Below are positions 1-8,221 of a stretch of DNA of 64,000 nucleotides, in pieces. The notes beneath the pieces were generated by a model. The model did not search any database. It worked only from the letters and a program-made list of their open reading frames with translations, and had not been told where the DNA came from. This DNA is from Bacteroidota bacterium (lineage in GTDB: Bacteria > Bacteroidota > Bacteroidia > Chitinophagales > Chitinophagaceae), in NCBI GenBank assembly GCA_005882315.1, contig VBAR01000006.1:158617-222616 (forward strand), written 5' to 3'. Every line of letters starts with the position of its first letter. Positions within the stretch are counted from its first letter, which is position 1. The position numbers and the translations under genes were made by a program.

Positions 1-1
1 C

Positions 2-862
2 AGAAGACTTTGGTGGGGTAGTGGTGAAACAGATGATCCAAGAAATCAAACAGAAGATTTAGGTGATGATGCAGTTAAAGCATCGGGTTATGGGATAGCA
101 AATCTTAAAAGAATATTGCCTAACCTGATGGAATGGACAAAGCAAAGTAATGAAGGTTATGAAAATCTCGCCGAACTCTATGGTGAATTGGTTGGACAGT
201 TTAACCGCTATATTGGCCATGTTGGTAGTTATGTAGGCAGTATGTTTATGACGCCAAAAACAATTGAGCAAAGCGGGCCTGTTTTCGAATATCTGCCCGA
301 AGCCAGACAAAAAGATGCTGTTGATTTTATCAATAAGCAGTTATTTACAACACCTATCTGGCTTATTAATTATGATATTTTCAATCGTACCGGAAGAAAT
401 GCACTGACAACGATTGGCGGCTTGCAGGATGCTGCATTGGGCAGGTTGTTGCGTACCAGCAATCTTATGAAACTGATCAATAACGAAGCTGCAATTGGAG
501 ATAAGGCGTACCAGGTAACAGAGCTATTGTCTGACTTAAAGAAAGGTATCTGGTCTGAACTAAGTGGGGGCAAGTCAATTGATGTTTATCGCAGAAACCT
601 TCAGAAATCCTATGTTAGCATTATCGATGGGATTCTAAATCCACCATCCCAGTCTTCAGGCAGTACTATAATTTTCCTGGGTGGAGGAGGTGGTGGCAGC
701 CAAGTTGACAAATCAGACATTAAAAGCATCCTTAGAGCTCATTTGATTAGTCTAAACCAGGAAGTGAAAGCTGCATCAGCACGAATCACGGATAACATGA
801 GCAAGCTTCATTTGGCTGACGTTTCAAACAGAATTGATAACATTCTGGATCCTAAGAAGTAA
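2..862 (+). CDS. Zinc-dependent metalloprotease, C-terminal part (cut by window start)
   Basis: The reading frame is open from the first bases of the window to the TAA at 860-862, so this is the last 286 or so codons of a longer gene; the zinc site would lie upstream and is not visible. The segment from about base 100 on (NLMEWTKQSNEGYENLAELY, then GHVGSYVGSMFMTPKT and LNYD-like helices) resembles the C-terminal domain of the large Bacteroidota zinc-dependent metalloproteases of the DUF5117/DUF5118/DUF4953 type. Those are normally secreted or periplasmic proteins of about 800 residues. A Gly-rich run (GGGGGG) near base 680 is a local oddity before the final helix. A strong hairpin terminator follows. 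The family call rests on recognition of the C-terminal sequence only. Confidence 0.75.
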   Translation, partial: RRLWWGSGETDDPRNQTEDLGDDAVKASGYGIANLKRILPNLMEWTKQSNEGYENLAELYGELVGQFNRYIGHVGSYVGSMFMTPKTIEQSGPVFEYLPEARQKDAVDFINKQLFTTPIWLINYDIFNRTGRNALTTIGGLQDAALGRLLRTSNLMKLINNEAAIGDKAYQVTELLSDLKKGIWSELSGGKSIDVYRRNLQKSYVSIIDGILNPPSQSSGSTIIFLGGGGGGSQVDKSDIKSILRAHLISLNQEVKAASARITDNMSKLHLADVSNRIDNILDPKK

Positions 863-888
863 CAGCTTTTGATGTTGAAATATTTTCA

Positions 889-919
889 AAATGGGGTTTC
901 GCAGGAAGCCCCATTTTAT
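889..919 (+). terminator. Rho-independent terminator after the metalloprotease
   Basis: A stem of 12 pairs (AAATGGGGTTTC at 889-900 with GAAGCCCCATTT at 905-916, one G-U pair), loop GCAG, then TTTATTTC. It closes the metalloprotease transcript and separates it from the rpmI promoter that begins 12 bases later. Confidence 0.9.
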
Positions 920-930
920 TTCAGTGAATG

Positions 931-962
931 TTTGGCTGATAAGGCTCTCAAACCTATCTTTG
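931..962 (+). promoter_or_regulatory. Bacteroidota-type promoter of rpmI-rplT
   Basis: TTTG at 931-934, a 20-nt spacer, and TATCTTTG at 955-962 match the Bacteroidota primary-sigma consensus (TTTG, about 19 nt, TAnnTTTG). It implies a 5' untranslated region of more than 110 nt before rpmI. Confidence 0.85.
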
Positions 963-965
963 CGA

Positions 966-1079
966 CCCCTTACCCAAGGGTAGTTCTTCCTACTTACAGG
1001 ATAACATTACTGAAGAGGCCCGCAAAGGGTCCCGGCTGTCCGGGAACGCCTCAAAGGTGTAATTTAAAAAGCATTTAAA
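966..1079 (+). promoter_or_regulatory. Structured 5' leader of rpmI-rplT (candidate ribosomal-protein autoregulatory RNA)
   Basis: The leader holds several helices: CCCTT/AAGGG at 967-971 with 976-980, an outer stem GAGGC/GCCTC (1015-1019 with 1048-1052), and an inner stem TCCCGG/CCGGGA (1030-1035 with 1040-1045, loop CTGT). L20 is known to repress its own operon through an mRNA structure in E. coli and Bacillus, so an L20-binding leader is a reasonable inference. No match to a named Rfam family is claimed. No credible coding sequence lies here. Confidence 0.5.
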
Positions 1080-1277
1080 ATGCCAAAGGTAAAAACGAAC
1101 TCCAGTGCTAAAAAACGTTTCAAAGTAACGGGCACAGGAAAGATCACTCATCAAAAGAGTTTTAAACGTCACATCCTGACGAAAAAATCAAAGAAACGTA
1201 AAAGGGCTTTAGGTAAAGATGGCGTGGTTGCCAAACCTAACATGAACTTTGTAAAGTTCCTGCTTCGTTTGAAGTAA
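1080..1277 (+). CDS. rpmI: 50S ribosomal protein L35
   Basis: A 65-residue, very basic protein beginning [20 protein letters not shown], the canonical L35 start, and carrying the [12 protein letters not shown] block in the middle. The length is normal. It is a structural component of the large ribosomal subunit. It is followed after 49 bases by rplT, the usual partner. The gene that most often precedes this pair in bacteria, infC, is absent; a terminator and a dedicated promoter lie upstream instead. Confidence 0.98.
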   Translation: MPKVKTNSSAKKRFKVTGTGKITHQKSFKRHILTKKSKKRKRALGKDGVVAKPNMNFVKFLLRLK

Positions 1278-1326
1278 ACCCGTACACGAATTCAATCAAC
1301 AATCTTAAATCTAAAATTATTTTGAT

Positions 1327-1671
1327 ATGCCCCGTTCAAAAAATTCGGTAGCAAGTAAAGCACGCCGGAAAAAAGTATTAAAGCAAGCCAAAGGCTTTTA
1401 TGGTAAACGTAAAAACGTTTATACCGTTGCCAAAAACGTAGTTGAAAAAGGTATGACCTATATGTTTGTAGGTCGTAAACTGAAGAAAAGAGAATACCGT
1501 ACATTATGGATTGCACGTATCAACGCTGCTGTTCGTGAAGAAGGATTAACGTATTCTGAATTCATCAACCGTTTAGGTAAAAAAGGAATCGAGCTGGATA
1601 GAAAAGTACTCGCTGACCTTGCGATGAACAATCCTGAAAGCTTTAAGAGCCTTGTTGCGCAGGTAAAATAA
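1327..1671 (+). CDS. rplT: 50S ribosomal protein L20
   Basis: A 114-residue basic protein with the L20 signature: [20 protein letters not shown], then [36 protein letters not shown] and a C-terminal half with the RNA-binding helices. L20 is an early assembly protein of the 50S subunit that binds 23S rRNA and in several bacteria represses its own operon. Here it is co-transcribed with rpmI and followed by a strong terminator, so the operon contains just these two genes. The length is normal for the family. Confidence 0.98.
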   Translation: MPRSKNSVASKARRKKVLKQAKGFYGKRKNVYTVAKNVVEKGMTYMFVGRKLKKREYRTLWIARINAAVREEGLTYSEFINRLGKKGIELDRKVLADLAMNNPESFKSLVAQVK

Positions 1672-1693
1672 GAACTTCCTAAAAGATATTAGA

Positions 1694-1725
1694 AACCGGT
1701 TGTGAGTAATCTCAGCCGGTTTTTT
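1694..1725 (+). terminator. Terminator of rpmI-rplT
   Basis: AACCGGttGtGA / TCtCAgCCGGTT hairpin with a short GTAA loop, immediately followed by six T. It directly abuts the next promoter. Confidence 0.9.
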
Positions 1726-1726
1726 A

Positions 1727-1756
1727 TTTGTGTAATACTGCATTCGTATACATTTG
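1727..1756 (+). promoter_or_regulatory. Bacteroidota-type promoter of the arginine decarboxylase gene
   Basis: TTTG at 1727-1730, an 18-nt spacer, and TACATTTG at 1749-1756. The predicted start of transcription is about 45 bases before the ATG at 1805. Confidence 0.8.
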
Positions 1757-1804
1757 CAGGAATTCATATTTTTTAAGCAATAAAACTGAACCGCTTTGGA
1801 TAAC

Positions 1805-3205
1805 ATGAATAATACCTACCTCGACCTGGTTAAACAGACGTTTAATTTTCCCCAGGAAGGTATCGAGGTGGAGGAAGGCAACTTGTACTTTAATGGAGTC
1901 GATCTGAAAGCCCTGATTGCAAAATATGGCACACCTATGAAGGTTAGCTATCTTCCCAAGATCGGGATGCAGATCAAGAAAGCAAGGCACATGTTCGCAA
2001 CTGCTTTTAAAAAATATAAATACGAAGGAAAGTATCATTACTGCTATTGTACCAAAAGCTCACACTTTAGTTTCGTGGTGGAAGAAGCATTGAAACAGGA
2101 TATTCATCTTGAAACCTCTTATGCTTATGATATTGAGATCGTAAAAAAGCTATACGAAAAACGGAAGATAAGTAAGGACACATATATCATCTGTAATGGG
2201 TATAAACAAAAGGGGTACATAAGAAGGATAGCCGGATTACTTAACTCAGGTTTCCAAAATGTAATTCCAATCCTTGACAATAAAGAAGAATTGAAGGAAT
2301 ACGCCAAAGCAGTCAAGTCAACTTTCAAAGTAGGTATTCGCGTTGCTGCGGAGGAAGAACCTACATTTCCATTTTATACCTCACGATTAGGTATTCGTGC
2401 AAAAGATATTCTTGAGTTTTATGTAGATAGGATTGAGGGTTATGAAAGCAAGTTTCAACTCAAGATGCTTCATATCTTTTTGAACAAAGGAATTAAAGAT
2501 GATATCTACTACTGGAGTGAATTGAATAAGATCATCAACCTCTATTGTCAGTTAAAAAAGATTTGTCCCGAGCTTGACAGTATCAATATCGGCGGCGGTT
2601 TTCCAATCAAGCACTCACTGGGCTTTGAATACGATTATCAGTTCATGATAAATGAGATCGTACGTAACATCAAAGCTGCTTGTAAACGAAACAAAGTACC
2701 GATGCCAAATATATTCACCGAATTTGGAAGTTATACCGTAGGTGAAAGCATGATGCATATCTTCAGTGTTATTGGGCAAAAAAATCAGAATGACCGTGAG
2801 ACATGGTATATGATCGATTCATCATTTATCACTACACTTCCTGATACATGGGGCATTGGTGAAAAATTTCTAATGCTTCCGGTAAATAAGTGGGATAAAG
2901 AATATCATAGAGTGGTGCTGGGAGGCATCACATGCGATAGTCATGATTATTACGATAGCGAAGAACATATCAATGAAGTTTTCTTACCTAAGATCGAAAA
3001 TGGTGAACCGCTTTATGTTGGATTTTTCCATACTGGTGCTTACCAGGATCAGATAAGCGGCTATGGCGGTATTAAACACTGTTTGATACCTTCTCCTAAA
3101 CATATTATTATTGGGCACGATAGAAACGGGAAATTAACTGATTGGGTTTATGCTAAACAGCAAACGGCTCAAAGCATGCTGAAGATCCTTGGCTATGCTA
3201 AATAA
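1805..3205 (+). CDS. speA: Arginine decarboxylase (PLP, alanine-racemase fold)
   Basis: A 466-residue enzyme that decarboxylates L-arginine to agmatine, the first step of polyamine synthesis by the agmatine route. It is the short Bacteroidota form of the fold-type III (Orn/DAP/Arg) decarboxylases. The likely PLP lysine is K84 in YCTKSSH. A Gly-rich phosphate loop (SINIGGGFP) and the late motif ITCDSHDYYD, equivalent to the catalytic CDSxD of the family, are visible. The ATG at 1805 is preferred over an in-frame TTG at 1796 because it is the first ATG and lies correctly relative to the promoter. It appears to be a single-gene unit. A diaminopimelate or carboxynorspermidine decarboxylase is less likely given length and sequence. 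Confidence 0.85.
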   Translation: MNNTYLDLVKQTFNFPQEGIEVEEGNLYFNGVDLKALIAKYGTPMKVSYLPKIGMQIKKARHMFATAFKKYKYEGKYHYCYCTKSSHFSFVVEEALKQDIHLETSYAYDIEIVKKLYEKRKISKDTYIICNGYKQKGYIRRIAGLLNSGFQNVIPILDNKEELKEYAKAVKSTFKVGIRVAAEEEPTFPFYTSRLGIRAKDILEFYVDRIEGYESKFQLKMLHIFLNKGIKDDIYYWSELNKIINLYCQLKKICPELDSINIGGGFPIKHSLGFEYDYQFMINEIVRNIKAACKRNKVPMPNIFTEFGSYTVGESMMHIFSVIGQKNQNDRETWYMIDSSFITTLPDTWGIGEKFLMLPVNKWDKEYHRVVLGGITCDSHDYYDSEEHINEVFLPKIENGEPLYVGFFHTGAYQDQISGYGGIKHCLIPSPKHIIIGHDRNGKLTDWVYAKQQTAQSMLKILGYAK

Positions 3206-3210
3206 TAAAG

Positions 3211-3278
3211 AAGCCCTTTCTTACAACTGAAATATTTTCGTTAACCGGCAACTTGTAAATCAGTTATGGAAAGGGCTT
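3211..3278. terminator. Long shared hairpin between convergent genes
   Basis: AAGCCCTTTC (3211-3220) pairs perfectly with GAAAGGGCTT (3269-3278), and AACTGA (3225-3230) pairs with TCAGTT inside the 48-nt loop. A-rich and T-rich flanks allow it to terminate both speA and the facing lipoprotein gene. Confidence 0.65.
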
Positions 3279-3298
3279 GGTATTTTTAAAGGCCTTAG

Positions 3299-3850
3299 TT
3301 AATGATGTCCGCGGCCATGATTTCCATTATTGCCCTTACCATTTCCATTTGATTTTCCTTTTCCCTGCCCGTTATTACTTTGAGTTTTATCTTTTCCTTT
3401 ATTATACCAGTCGTTATACTCATTATCATCATATTTCACTTTTCCAAGATACTGGTCATCTAAATAATAGCGGCTATCATATCCTTGCCAGTATGTATAT
3501 CCATCTGAGTTGCGGTGATAGTACCTTCCATCATTGCTTCTTCCTATTCTTATATCAGGAGTACGGACAATGATCAATGGCACTCTTCTGCTATATTCAT
3601 ATTGTTTCTTACGCTGGCCTGGTGCATAAGGTCTTGCTGATCTTCCGCCATAAACTTTCTTTGCTTGTCCTGGTGGAAGGTTGCCGGGATTGGGATCATT
3701 CGTTACAATCACTACCCGTCTGTCATCTTCAGGATAAGGATAACGCCTGCTTGTTGGGTAATCGGGATAGGAACGACTTGTACGACAACTTGCTGCCAAA
3801 GCTATTATCGCGATGAGAATTGCCGCCTGTAAAAATGTATTTGATTTCAT
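3299..3850 (-). CDS. Small basic lipoprotein with Gly/Asn/Lys-rich tail
   Basis: A 183-residue protein of unknown function. The N-terminus is a lipoprotein signal peptide: hydrophobic stretch LQAAILIAIIALAASC with lipobox AASC and Cys at about residue 22. A Tyr/Arg/Pro-rich region follows, then LPPGQAKK, a short motif common in periplasmic proteins of this group, then a Tyr/Asp-rich core (residues about 105-150) and a low-complexity tail rich in G, N and K ending GRGHH. It should be anchored in the outer or inner membrane facing the periplasm. It resembles the lipoprotein at 26089-26811 in overall style but not clearly in sequence. Confidence 0.7.
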   Translation of the reverse strand: MKSNTFLQAAILIAIIALAASCRTSRSYPDYPTSRRYPYPEDDRRVVIVTNDPNPGNLPPGQAKKVYGGRSARPYAPGQRKKQYEYSRRVPLIIVRTPDIRIGRSNDGRYYHRNSDGYTYWQGYDSRYYLDDQYLGKVKYDDNEYNDWYNKGKDKTQSNNGQGKGKSNGNGKGNNGNHGRGHH

Positions 3851-3910
3851 AGTTAGGGAATTTACTTTTATAACTCAATTATTTTGCCGGAAACATTTAA
3901 AAGAAAACAT

Positions 3911-4369
3911 ATGCGTAAGATTCAGATTTCATTAACGTTAATATTTATTTCACTTATCAGTCATGCACAAACTGCTGAAGACTCCGTAAAAGCCGTAGTA
4001 AATAATCTATTCACAGCAATGAAAAATGCAGATACAGTATTATTGAAAAGCACATTTGCAGATGCAGCAATTTTTCAAACAATTACCAAGGATAGAACAG
4101 ATGGTAAAACAAAAGTGAATACTGATCCTGTGCAAGGATTTGTTGATTTCATAGGTAAATCAACACCCGGGGATGCAGATGAGAGAATTAGTTTCGGGGC
4201 AGTAAAAATTGATGGTGACCTTGCAAGTGTCTGGACACCGTATAATTTTTACTTTAAAAAACAATTTAGCCATTGCGGTGCTAATTCATTTCAACTGATA
4301 CGCTTTAATGGTGTATGGAAAATACAATACCTGATTGATACGAGACGGAAGCAGGGATGTACTCCATAA
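3911..4369 (+). CDS. Secreted NTF2-like (SnoaL-type) protein
   Basis: About 152 residues. It begins MRKIQISLTLIFISLISHAQ, a signal peptide cleaved after HAQ. The mature part reads as a small alpha+beta cone of the nuclear transport factor 2 superfamily: helix VKAVVNNLFTAMKNADTVLL, then a strand-rich half with FGAVKIDGDLASVWTPYNFYF and a terminal strand GVWKIQYLIDTRRKQGC. Members bind or convert small molecules, or have no known activity; none can be assigned here. The ATG at 3911 is chosen over the upstream TTG at 3884 because it gives a clean signal peptide. Confidence 0.75.
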   Translation: MRKIQISLTLIFISLISHAQTAEDSVKAVVNNLFTAMKNADTVLLKSTFADAAIFQTITKDRTDGKTKVNTDPVQGFVDFIGKSTPGDADERISFGAVKIDGDLASVWTPYNFYFKKQFSHCGANSFQLIRFNGVWKIQYLIDTRRKQGCTP

Positions 4370-4398
4370 AAAAAGAAACCCCCGGTAGAAACCGGGGG
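4368..4398 (-). terminator. Terminator on the minus strand, downstream of hsp20
   Basis: CCCCCGGT/ACCGGGGG stem (4379-4386 with 4391-4398). On the minus strand it is followed by a T-rich run (complement of the A run at 4368-4378). It also lies just after the stop of the facing NTF2-like gene. Confidence 0.75.
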
Positions 4399-4450
4399 TG
4401 TAAACCAAAACCAACTGCTTATGAGAAAACTTTTATTTATAAAGAACTAA

Positions 4451-4897
4451 TTAAGATATTTTAATTTCTGTTGTTGGAGCTTTGACTTCCACTTTCTTCG
4501 GAAGGTTTAATCTCAATACTCCATTGATGTAAGAAGCATCTATTTTAGTTGCATCAATTTTTTCATCAACTGTGAAAGATCTCTTAAAGGATTTAAAACT
4601 GTACTCTTTGCGAATTTGTTTTTCATTCTCCTCTTTTACTTCATCCTTTTTTTCTGCTGAAACAGTCAGGATATTATTCTCCAGGTTTATTTTGAAATCT
4701 TCTTTTGTAAATCCCGGAGCTACCAGATCCATTTCAAAAGAACTACCTGATTCTTTGACGTTCACTGGAACAAATCCCTTCCAATCTGCTTTGTTAAAAT
4801 CATTCTTAAATACAACAGGTAATTCAGTAAAAAGTTCATCAACTAAGCTGTTGAAACTTCTTTCAAACGGTTGCAGGTTAAACTTTACATGTGCCAT
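4451..4897 (-). CDS. Small heat-shock protein, Hsp20/alpha-crystallin family
   Basis: A 148-residue chaperone that binds unfolding proteins without ATP. The alpha-crystallin domain runs from about residue 45 to 140: VNVKESGSSFEMDLVAPGF, then FKINLENNILTVSAEK, a charged loop KDEVKEENEKQIRKEY, the strand FKRSFTVDEKID and GVLRLNLPKK. The C-terminal ITEIKIS-like tail stands for the IxI motif (TEIKIS). Length and layout are typical of the Bacteroidota class. It is a single gene facing the NTF2-like gene, with no heat-shock operator recognised upstream. Confidence 0.95.
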   Translation of the reverse strand: MAHVKFNLQPFERSFNSLVDELFTELPVVFKNDFNKADWKGFVPVNVKESGSSFEMDLVAPGFTKEDFKINLENNILTVSAEKKDEVKEENEKQIRKEYSFKSFKRSFTVDEKIDATKIDASYINGVLRLNLPKKVEVKAPTTEIKIS

Positions 4898-5074
4898 GGT
4901 TATTTGATTTTTGTTTTTGAATATTTAGACACACAGAACAAATCAAATGATGAACCACTCCAATTATTTACGACATTTTGAAAGTTTTTAGATTTATCCT
5001 CCGACAGAATTTCCGAAATGTGGAATATCTGGGTGTCAAAGTTTCTGAAGTACATTCATACCGATACGATTCTT

Positions 5075-5082
5075 TACTTTTG
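5075..5082 (+). promoter_or_regulatory. TAnnTTTG promoter element before the bacilliredoxin gene
   Basis: TACTTTTG lies 28 bases before the ATG. No convincing TTTG is present at the -33 distance, so this is a partial promoter. Confidence 0.5.
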
Positions 5083-5110
5083 CTGAATATTCCTAACTAA
5101 ACAAATAACT

Positions 5111-5527
5111 ATGTATCCAGAAGAAATAGTAATTCCTATGAAAGAAGAGTTAACTGAGAATGGTTTTGAAGAAATGCTGACACCCGAAGAAGTGGATGTT
5201 CAACTTTCAAAAAAGGGAACTACATTGGTAATGATCAATTCCGTTTGTGGTTGTTCAGCAGGTACTGCCCGACCAGGCGTTTTGCTGGCTGTACATCAAG
5301 CAGAAAAAAAGCCTGATTTTCTAACTACAACTTTTGCCGGCTTTGATGTAGCAGCTCTAAGAAGACTCAGAGAACACTTACTTCCTTATCCTCCATCATC
5401 TCCATCAATCGCATTATTTAAAGATGGTCAGTTGGTTCATTTTATCGAACGTCATCAGATTGAAGGAAGACCTGCGCAGGTAATTGCGCAAAACCTGATG
5501 GGTGCATTTCAACAGCATTGTAATTAA
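5111..5527 (+). CDS. Bacilliredoxin-like protein, BrxA/BrxB (YphP/YqiW) family
   Basis: A 138-residue thioredoxin-fold protein. The family active site CGC is present in VMINSVCGCSAGTARPG (about residues 50-66), and the C-terminal half carries the conserved PSSPSIALFKDGQLVHFIERHQIEG segment. In Firmicutes, BrxA/B remove bacillithiol from oxidised proteins; Bacteroidota also contain bacillithiol-like chemistry in some lineages, so the role in thiol redox repair is by family, not proven here. Single-gene unit with a terminator just downstream. Confidence 0.9.
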   Translation: MYPEEIVIPMKEELTENGFEEMLTPEEVDVQLSKKGTTLVMINSVCGCSAGTARPGVLLAVHQAEKKPDFLTTTFAGFDVAALRRLREHLLPYPPSSPSIALFKDGQLVHFIERHQIEGRPAQVIAQNLMGAFQQHCN

Positions 5528-5544
5528 TAATTCTTTTATACAAC

Positions 5545-5577
5545 AAAAGCTCCTTCTTAAATCATGAAGGGGCTTTT
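5545..5577 (+). terminator. Terminator after the bacilliredoxin gene
   Basis: AAAAGCtCCTTC / GAAGGgGCTTTT hairpin followed by GATTTTT. Confidence 0.85.
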
Positions 5578-5649
5578 GATTTTTAAATCCGGCACAATAG
5601 CACCGATTAACGGGGTTTCGCTATATTCGCTGCCTTAAAGCCTGGCTTA

Positions 5650-6942
5650 ATGTATCCCAACCTCTTTTACGTTTTCAAAGACTTATTCGGAATTGAAATT
5701 GACGGTCTCAGGTTTGTAAATTCATTCGGTTTTTTTGTTGCTATTGCATTTATTATTGCTGCAGTTATCCTTTCAAAAGAACTTCAACGCAAAAGCGGGC
5801 AAGGCTTTTTTCAGCCTTCCGAAATGCAGATAATGGTAGGCGAACCGGCTAAATTAATGGACCTGCTTTCAAACTTTCTGTTAGGTTTTTTGCTGGGCTA
5901 TAAAATTCTTGCATTATTTCTGTTAAGTAAATCAGCCACTACCGATCCGCAAGCTTTTATATTCTCATTGAACGGAAGTTGGCCAGCTGGTATTGGTTTA
6001 GGATTGTTATTTGCCGGACTAAAATGGTGGGAGAAAAAGAAGAACTTTTTACCCAAACCTGAAAAGAGAACAGTACGCATCTGGCCGCATGACAGGGTAG
6101 GAGAAATAACTATTCTGGCTTTGATATTTGGATTACTCGGCGCCAAACTGTTTGACATATTTGAGAACTGGAGTGGATTTTTAAAAAATCCATCATCTTA
6201 TATTTTTTCACCTGCAGGCCTTACTATGTATGGGGGCCTTATTTGTGCTTCACTTGCTATCTGGTGGTATGCAAAAAAACATAAGATATCTTTTTGGCAT
6301 TTGAATGATTCAGCGGCGCCTGCATTGATGCTGGCCTATGCGATTGGCCGATTAGGTTGCCAGGTAGCTGGTGATGGTGATTGGGGAATATTTAATTCAG
6401 CGTATGCTGTAAATGATAAAGCTAAAATTGAACTAGCTAATCCAGGTTCTTTAGATTCTACCATTAAATCAAATGTTGTTTATTTCATGAACGAGTTTGA
6501 CAGCTTGTCAAACGTCCCTTCAGCACATTTTAAAAAACCGGGTGCCCTTGGTTTTATGCCTGATTGGTTATTTGCATACGACTATCCGCATAATGTAAAT
6601 GAAGCAGGCATTGAATTGGCTGATTGCAAAGATAAGTATTGTAATCATTTACCGGCGCCTGTCTTTCCCACACCTTTTTATGAAACTATTATTTGCACAA
6701 TACTCTTTTTTATCATCTGGGGTTTGAGAAAAAGATTTAAAGTTGCAGGTACTCTTTTTGGGTTTTATTTAATGCTAAATGGCCTTGAAAGATTCTTTAT
6801 AGAAACAATAAGAGTGAATAATAAAATGCGAATCTTCGGCATTCAAATGACACAGGCTGAGTTGATCGCAGCGCTTTTATTTATCTCTGGATTAGCTATA
6901 TGCATCACGTTATCCCGTAAAAACAAGCCCAAGGCTGTATGA
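5650..6942 (+). CDS. lgt: Prolipoprotein diacylglyceryl transferase
   Basis: A 430-residue integral inner-membrane enzyme that transfers diacylglycerol from phosphatidylglycerol to the lipobox cysteine of prelipoproteins, the first step of lipoprotein maturation. The Lgt signature is seen as AIGRLGCQVAGDGDWG (about residue 230). The early segment FVNSFGFFVAIAFIIAAV and the late RFFIETIRVN match the family ends. It is longer than the usual 270-300 residues, because of a hydrophilic insertion after the signature (about residues 250-330, containing NVNEAGIELADCKDKYCNH). Many lipoproteins encoded nearby are its expected substrates. Confidence 0.93.
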   Translation: MYPNLFYVFKDLFGIEIDGLRFVNSFGFFVAIAFIIAAVILSKELQRKSGQGFFQPSEMQIMVGEPAKLMDLLSNFLLGFLLGYKILALFLLSKSATTDPQAFIFSLNGSWPAGIGLGLLFAGLKWWEKKKNFLPKPEKRTVRIWPHDRVGEITILALIFGLLGAKLFDIFENWSGFLKNPSSYIFSPAGLTMYGGLICASLAIWWYAKKHKISFWHLNDSAAPALMLAYAIGRLGCQVAGDGDWGIFNSAYAVNDKAKIELANPGSLDSTIKSNVVYFMNEFDSLSNVPSAHFKKPGALGFMPDWLFAYDYPHNVNEAGIELADCKDKYCNHLPAPVFPTPFYETIICTILFFIIWGLRKRFKVAGTLFGFYLMLNGLERFFIETIRVNNKMRIFGIQMTQAELIAALLFISGLAICITLSRKNKPKAV

Positions 6943-7119
6943 CCTACCCAGTAGCATGTATTTTTTAACATTAGCATAAGAAATTTATCTTAATTAAGCA
7001 TTTCCGAAAACCCTTATCCAGCAAGAGTTTTACTGCATTTAAGTTTTTCGCAATCGATTCCGGTATATTGTAAATCAAATTTTTATCCCCAAAAGCTATG
7101 AGAAACGGGCACTGTGGTG

Positions 7120-7127
7120 TACTTTTG
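7120..7127 (+). promoter_or_regulatory. TAnnTTTG promoter element of rpoD
   Basis: TACTTTTG lies about 98 bases before the sigma-factor ATG. The -33 region is not well conserved. The 283-base gap between lgt and rpoD shows nothing else recognisable. Confidence 0.5.
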
Positions 7128-7225
7128 CAGACATAACTGGACAAATTCTTAACCTACATTTTGCAACATCCTTTGAACCAGCCCGGTCTTTATTTCGTTA
7201 TTTAAACAAAGAGAGGATTTAAATT

Positions 7226-8083
7226 ATGAGGCAGCTTAAAATTGCTACCCAGATCACTAATCGTGATTCCCAAGCCGTTGAAAAGTATCTACAGGAAATT
7301 TCTAAAATTCCGATGATCACTCCCGAAGAGGAAACAACACTGGCTCAAAGAATCAAGATGGGCGACCAGCGGGCATTAGACAAATTGGTGCAGGCGAACC
7401 TTCGTTTCGTGGTATCTGTGGCTAAGCAGTACCAGCACCAGGGACTTTCTCTTAGCGATTTGATTAACGAGGGTAACCTCGGATTGATAAAAGCGGCACA
7501 ACGCTTTGATGAAACCAAAGGTTTCAAATTCATTTCATACGCTGTTTGGTGGATTCGCCAGTCCATCCTGCAGGCGTTGGCAGAGCAGGGCCGTTTAGTC
7601 CGCTTGCCTCAAAACAAAATTGGCACCTACAACAAAGCCAACAAGGCTTATATGGCTTTTGAACAAGAACATGAAAGGGAACCATCAACAGAAGAACTGG
7701 CTGATATCCTGGAAATGAGTGAAACAGAGATCAACAACATTTTTCAAAGCAATACCCGCCACACTTCATTAGATGCTCCTGTACATGAAGCAGAAGATGT
7801 AGCTATGGGTGATTTGCTGGAAGGAAGTGAAGACACGGATGATGATGTGATGAAAGATTCTTTGCGTAATGAAATTCGTCGTGTTTTGAAATCACTTTCA
7901 CCCCGCGAAGCTGAGATCGTAAACGCTTATTTCGGATTAGACGGAGAGAATGGTGTTACAATCGAACAAATTGGCCACAAATACGATCTTACCAAAGAAC
8001 GTATCCGCCAGATCAAGGAAAGAGCAATTAAACGTTTACAAAAAGCCCGTTATAGCAGTGCTTTAAAAGCTTATTTAGGCTAA
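7226..8083 (+). CDS. rpoD: Primary RNA polymerase sigma factor (RpoD/SigA, Bacteroidota short form)
   Basis: 285 residues. It directs RNA polymerase to housekeeping promoters. Region 1.1 is absent and region 1.2 starts at about residue 16 (DSQAVEKYLQEISKIPMITPEEE). Region 2 follows (NLRFVVSVAKQYQHQGLSLSDLINEGNLGL, with FISYAVWWIRQSI for -10 melting). Region 3 is around residues 130-200. Region 4 is the C-terminal helix-turn-helix GVTIEQIGHKYDLTKERIRQ, which contacts the -33 element. The short form and its position as a lone gene fit the primary sigma of Bacteroidota, which recognises the TAnnTTTG promoters seen throughout this window. Confidence 0.96.
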   Translation: MRQLKIATQITNRDSQAVEKYLQEISKIPMITPEEETTLAQRIKMGDQRALDKLVQANLRFVVSVAKQYQHQGLSLSDLINEGNLGLIKAAQRFDETKGFKFISYAVWWIRQSILQALAEQGRLVRLPQNKIGTYNKANKAYMAFEQEHEREPSTEELADILEMSETEINNIFQSNTRHTSLDAPVHEAEDVAMGDLLEGSEDTDDDVMKDSLRNEIRRVLKSLSPREAEIVNAYFGLDGENGVTIEQIGHKYDLTKERIRQIKERAIKRLQKARYSSALKAYLG

Positions 8084-8146
8084 AAATATTATTGTCTGCT
8101 TCGGTGGACAGTAACTAAAAACCAAATTGGTGGGTTTTTAAAAAAG

Positions 8147-8178
8147 ACAGTCACGCAACAGCGTGGCTGTTTTGTTTT
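8147..8178 (+). terminator. Terminator of rpoD
   Basis: ACAGtCACGC / GCGTGgCTGT stem with an AACA loop, followed by TTTGTTTT. Confidence 0.88.
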
Positions 8179-8209
8179 ATAAGCGGTTACATGCATACCA
8201 TTCATTTCC

Positions 8210-8217
8210 TAAATTTG
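8210..8217 (+). promoter_or_regulatory. TAnnTTTG element placed for a leaderless mRNA
   Basis: TAAATTTG ends four bases before the GTG start of the DUF4249 gene. With the start offset calibrated on the SRP RNA gene (about five bases after the element), transcription would begin at or next to the start codon. Confidence 0.55.
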
Positions 8218-8221
8218 CAAT

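Noticed and set aside
869..1078. A 69-codon open frame after the metalloprotease
   Set aside because: It runs through a terminator, a promoter and the structured leader of rpmI, and its protein resembles nothing; treated as non-coding.
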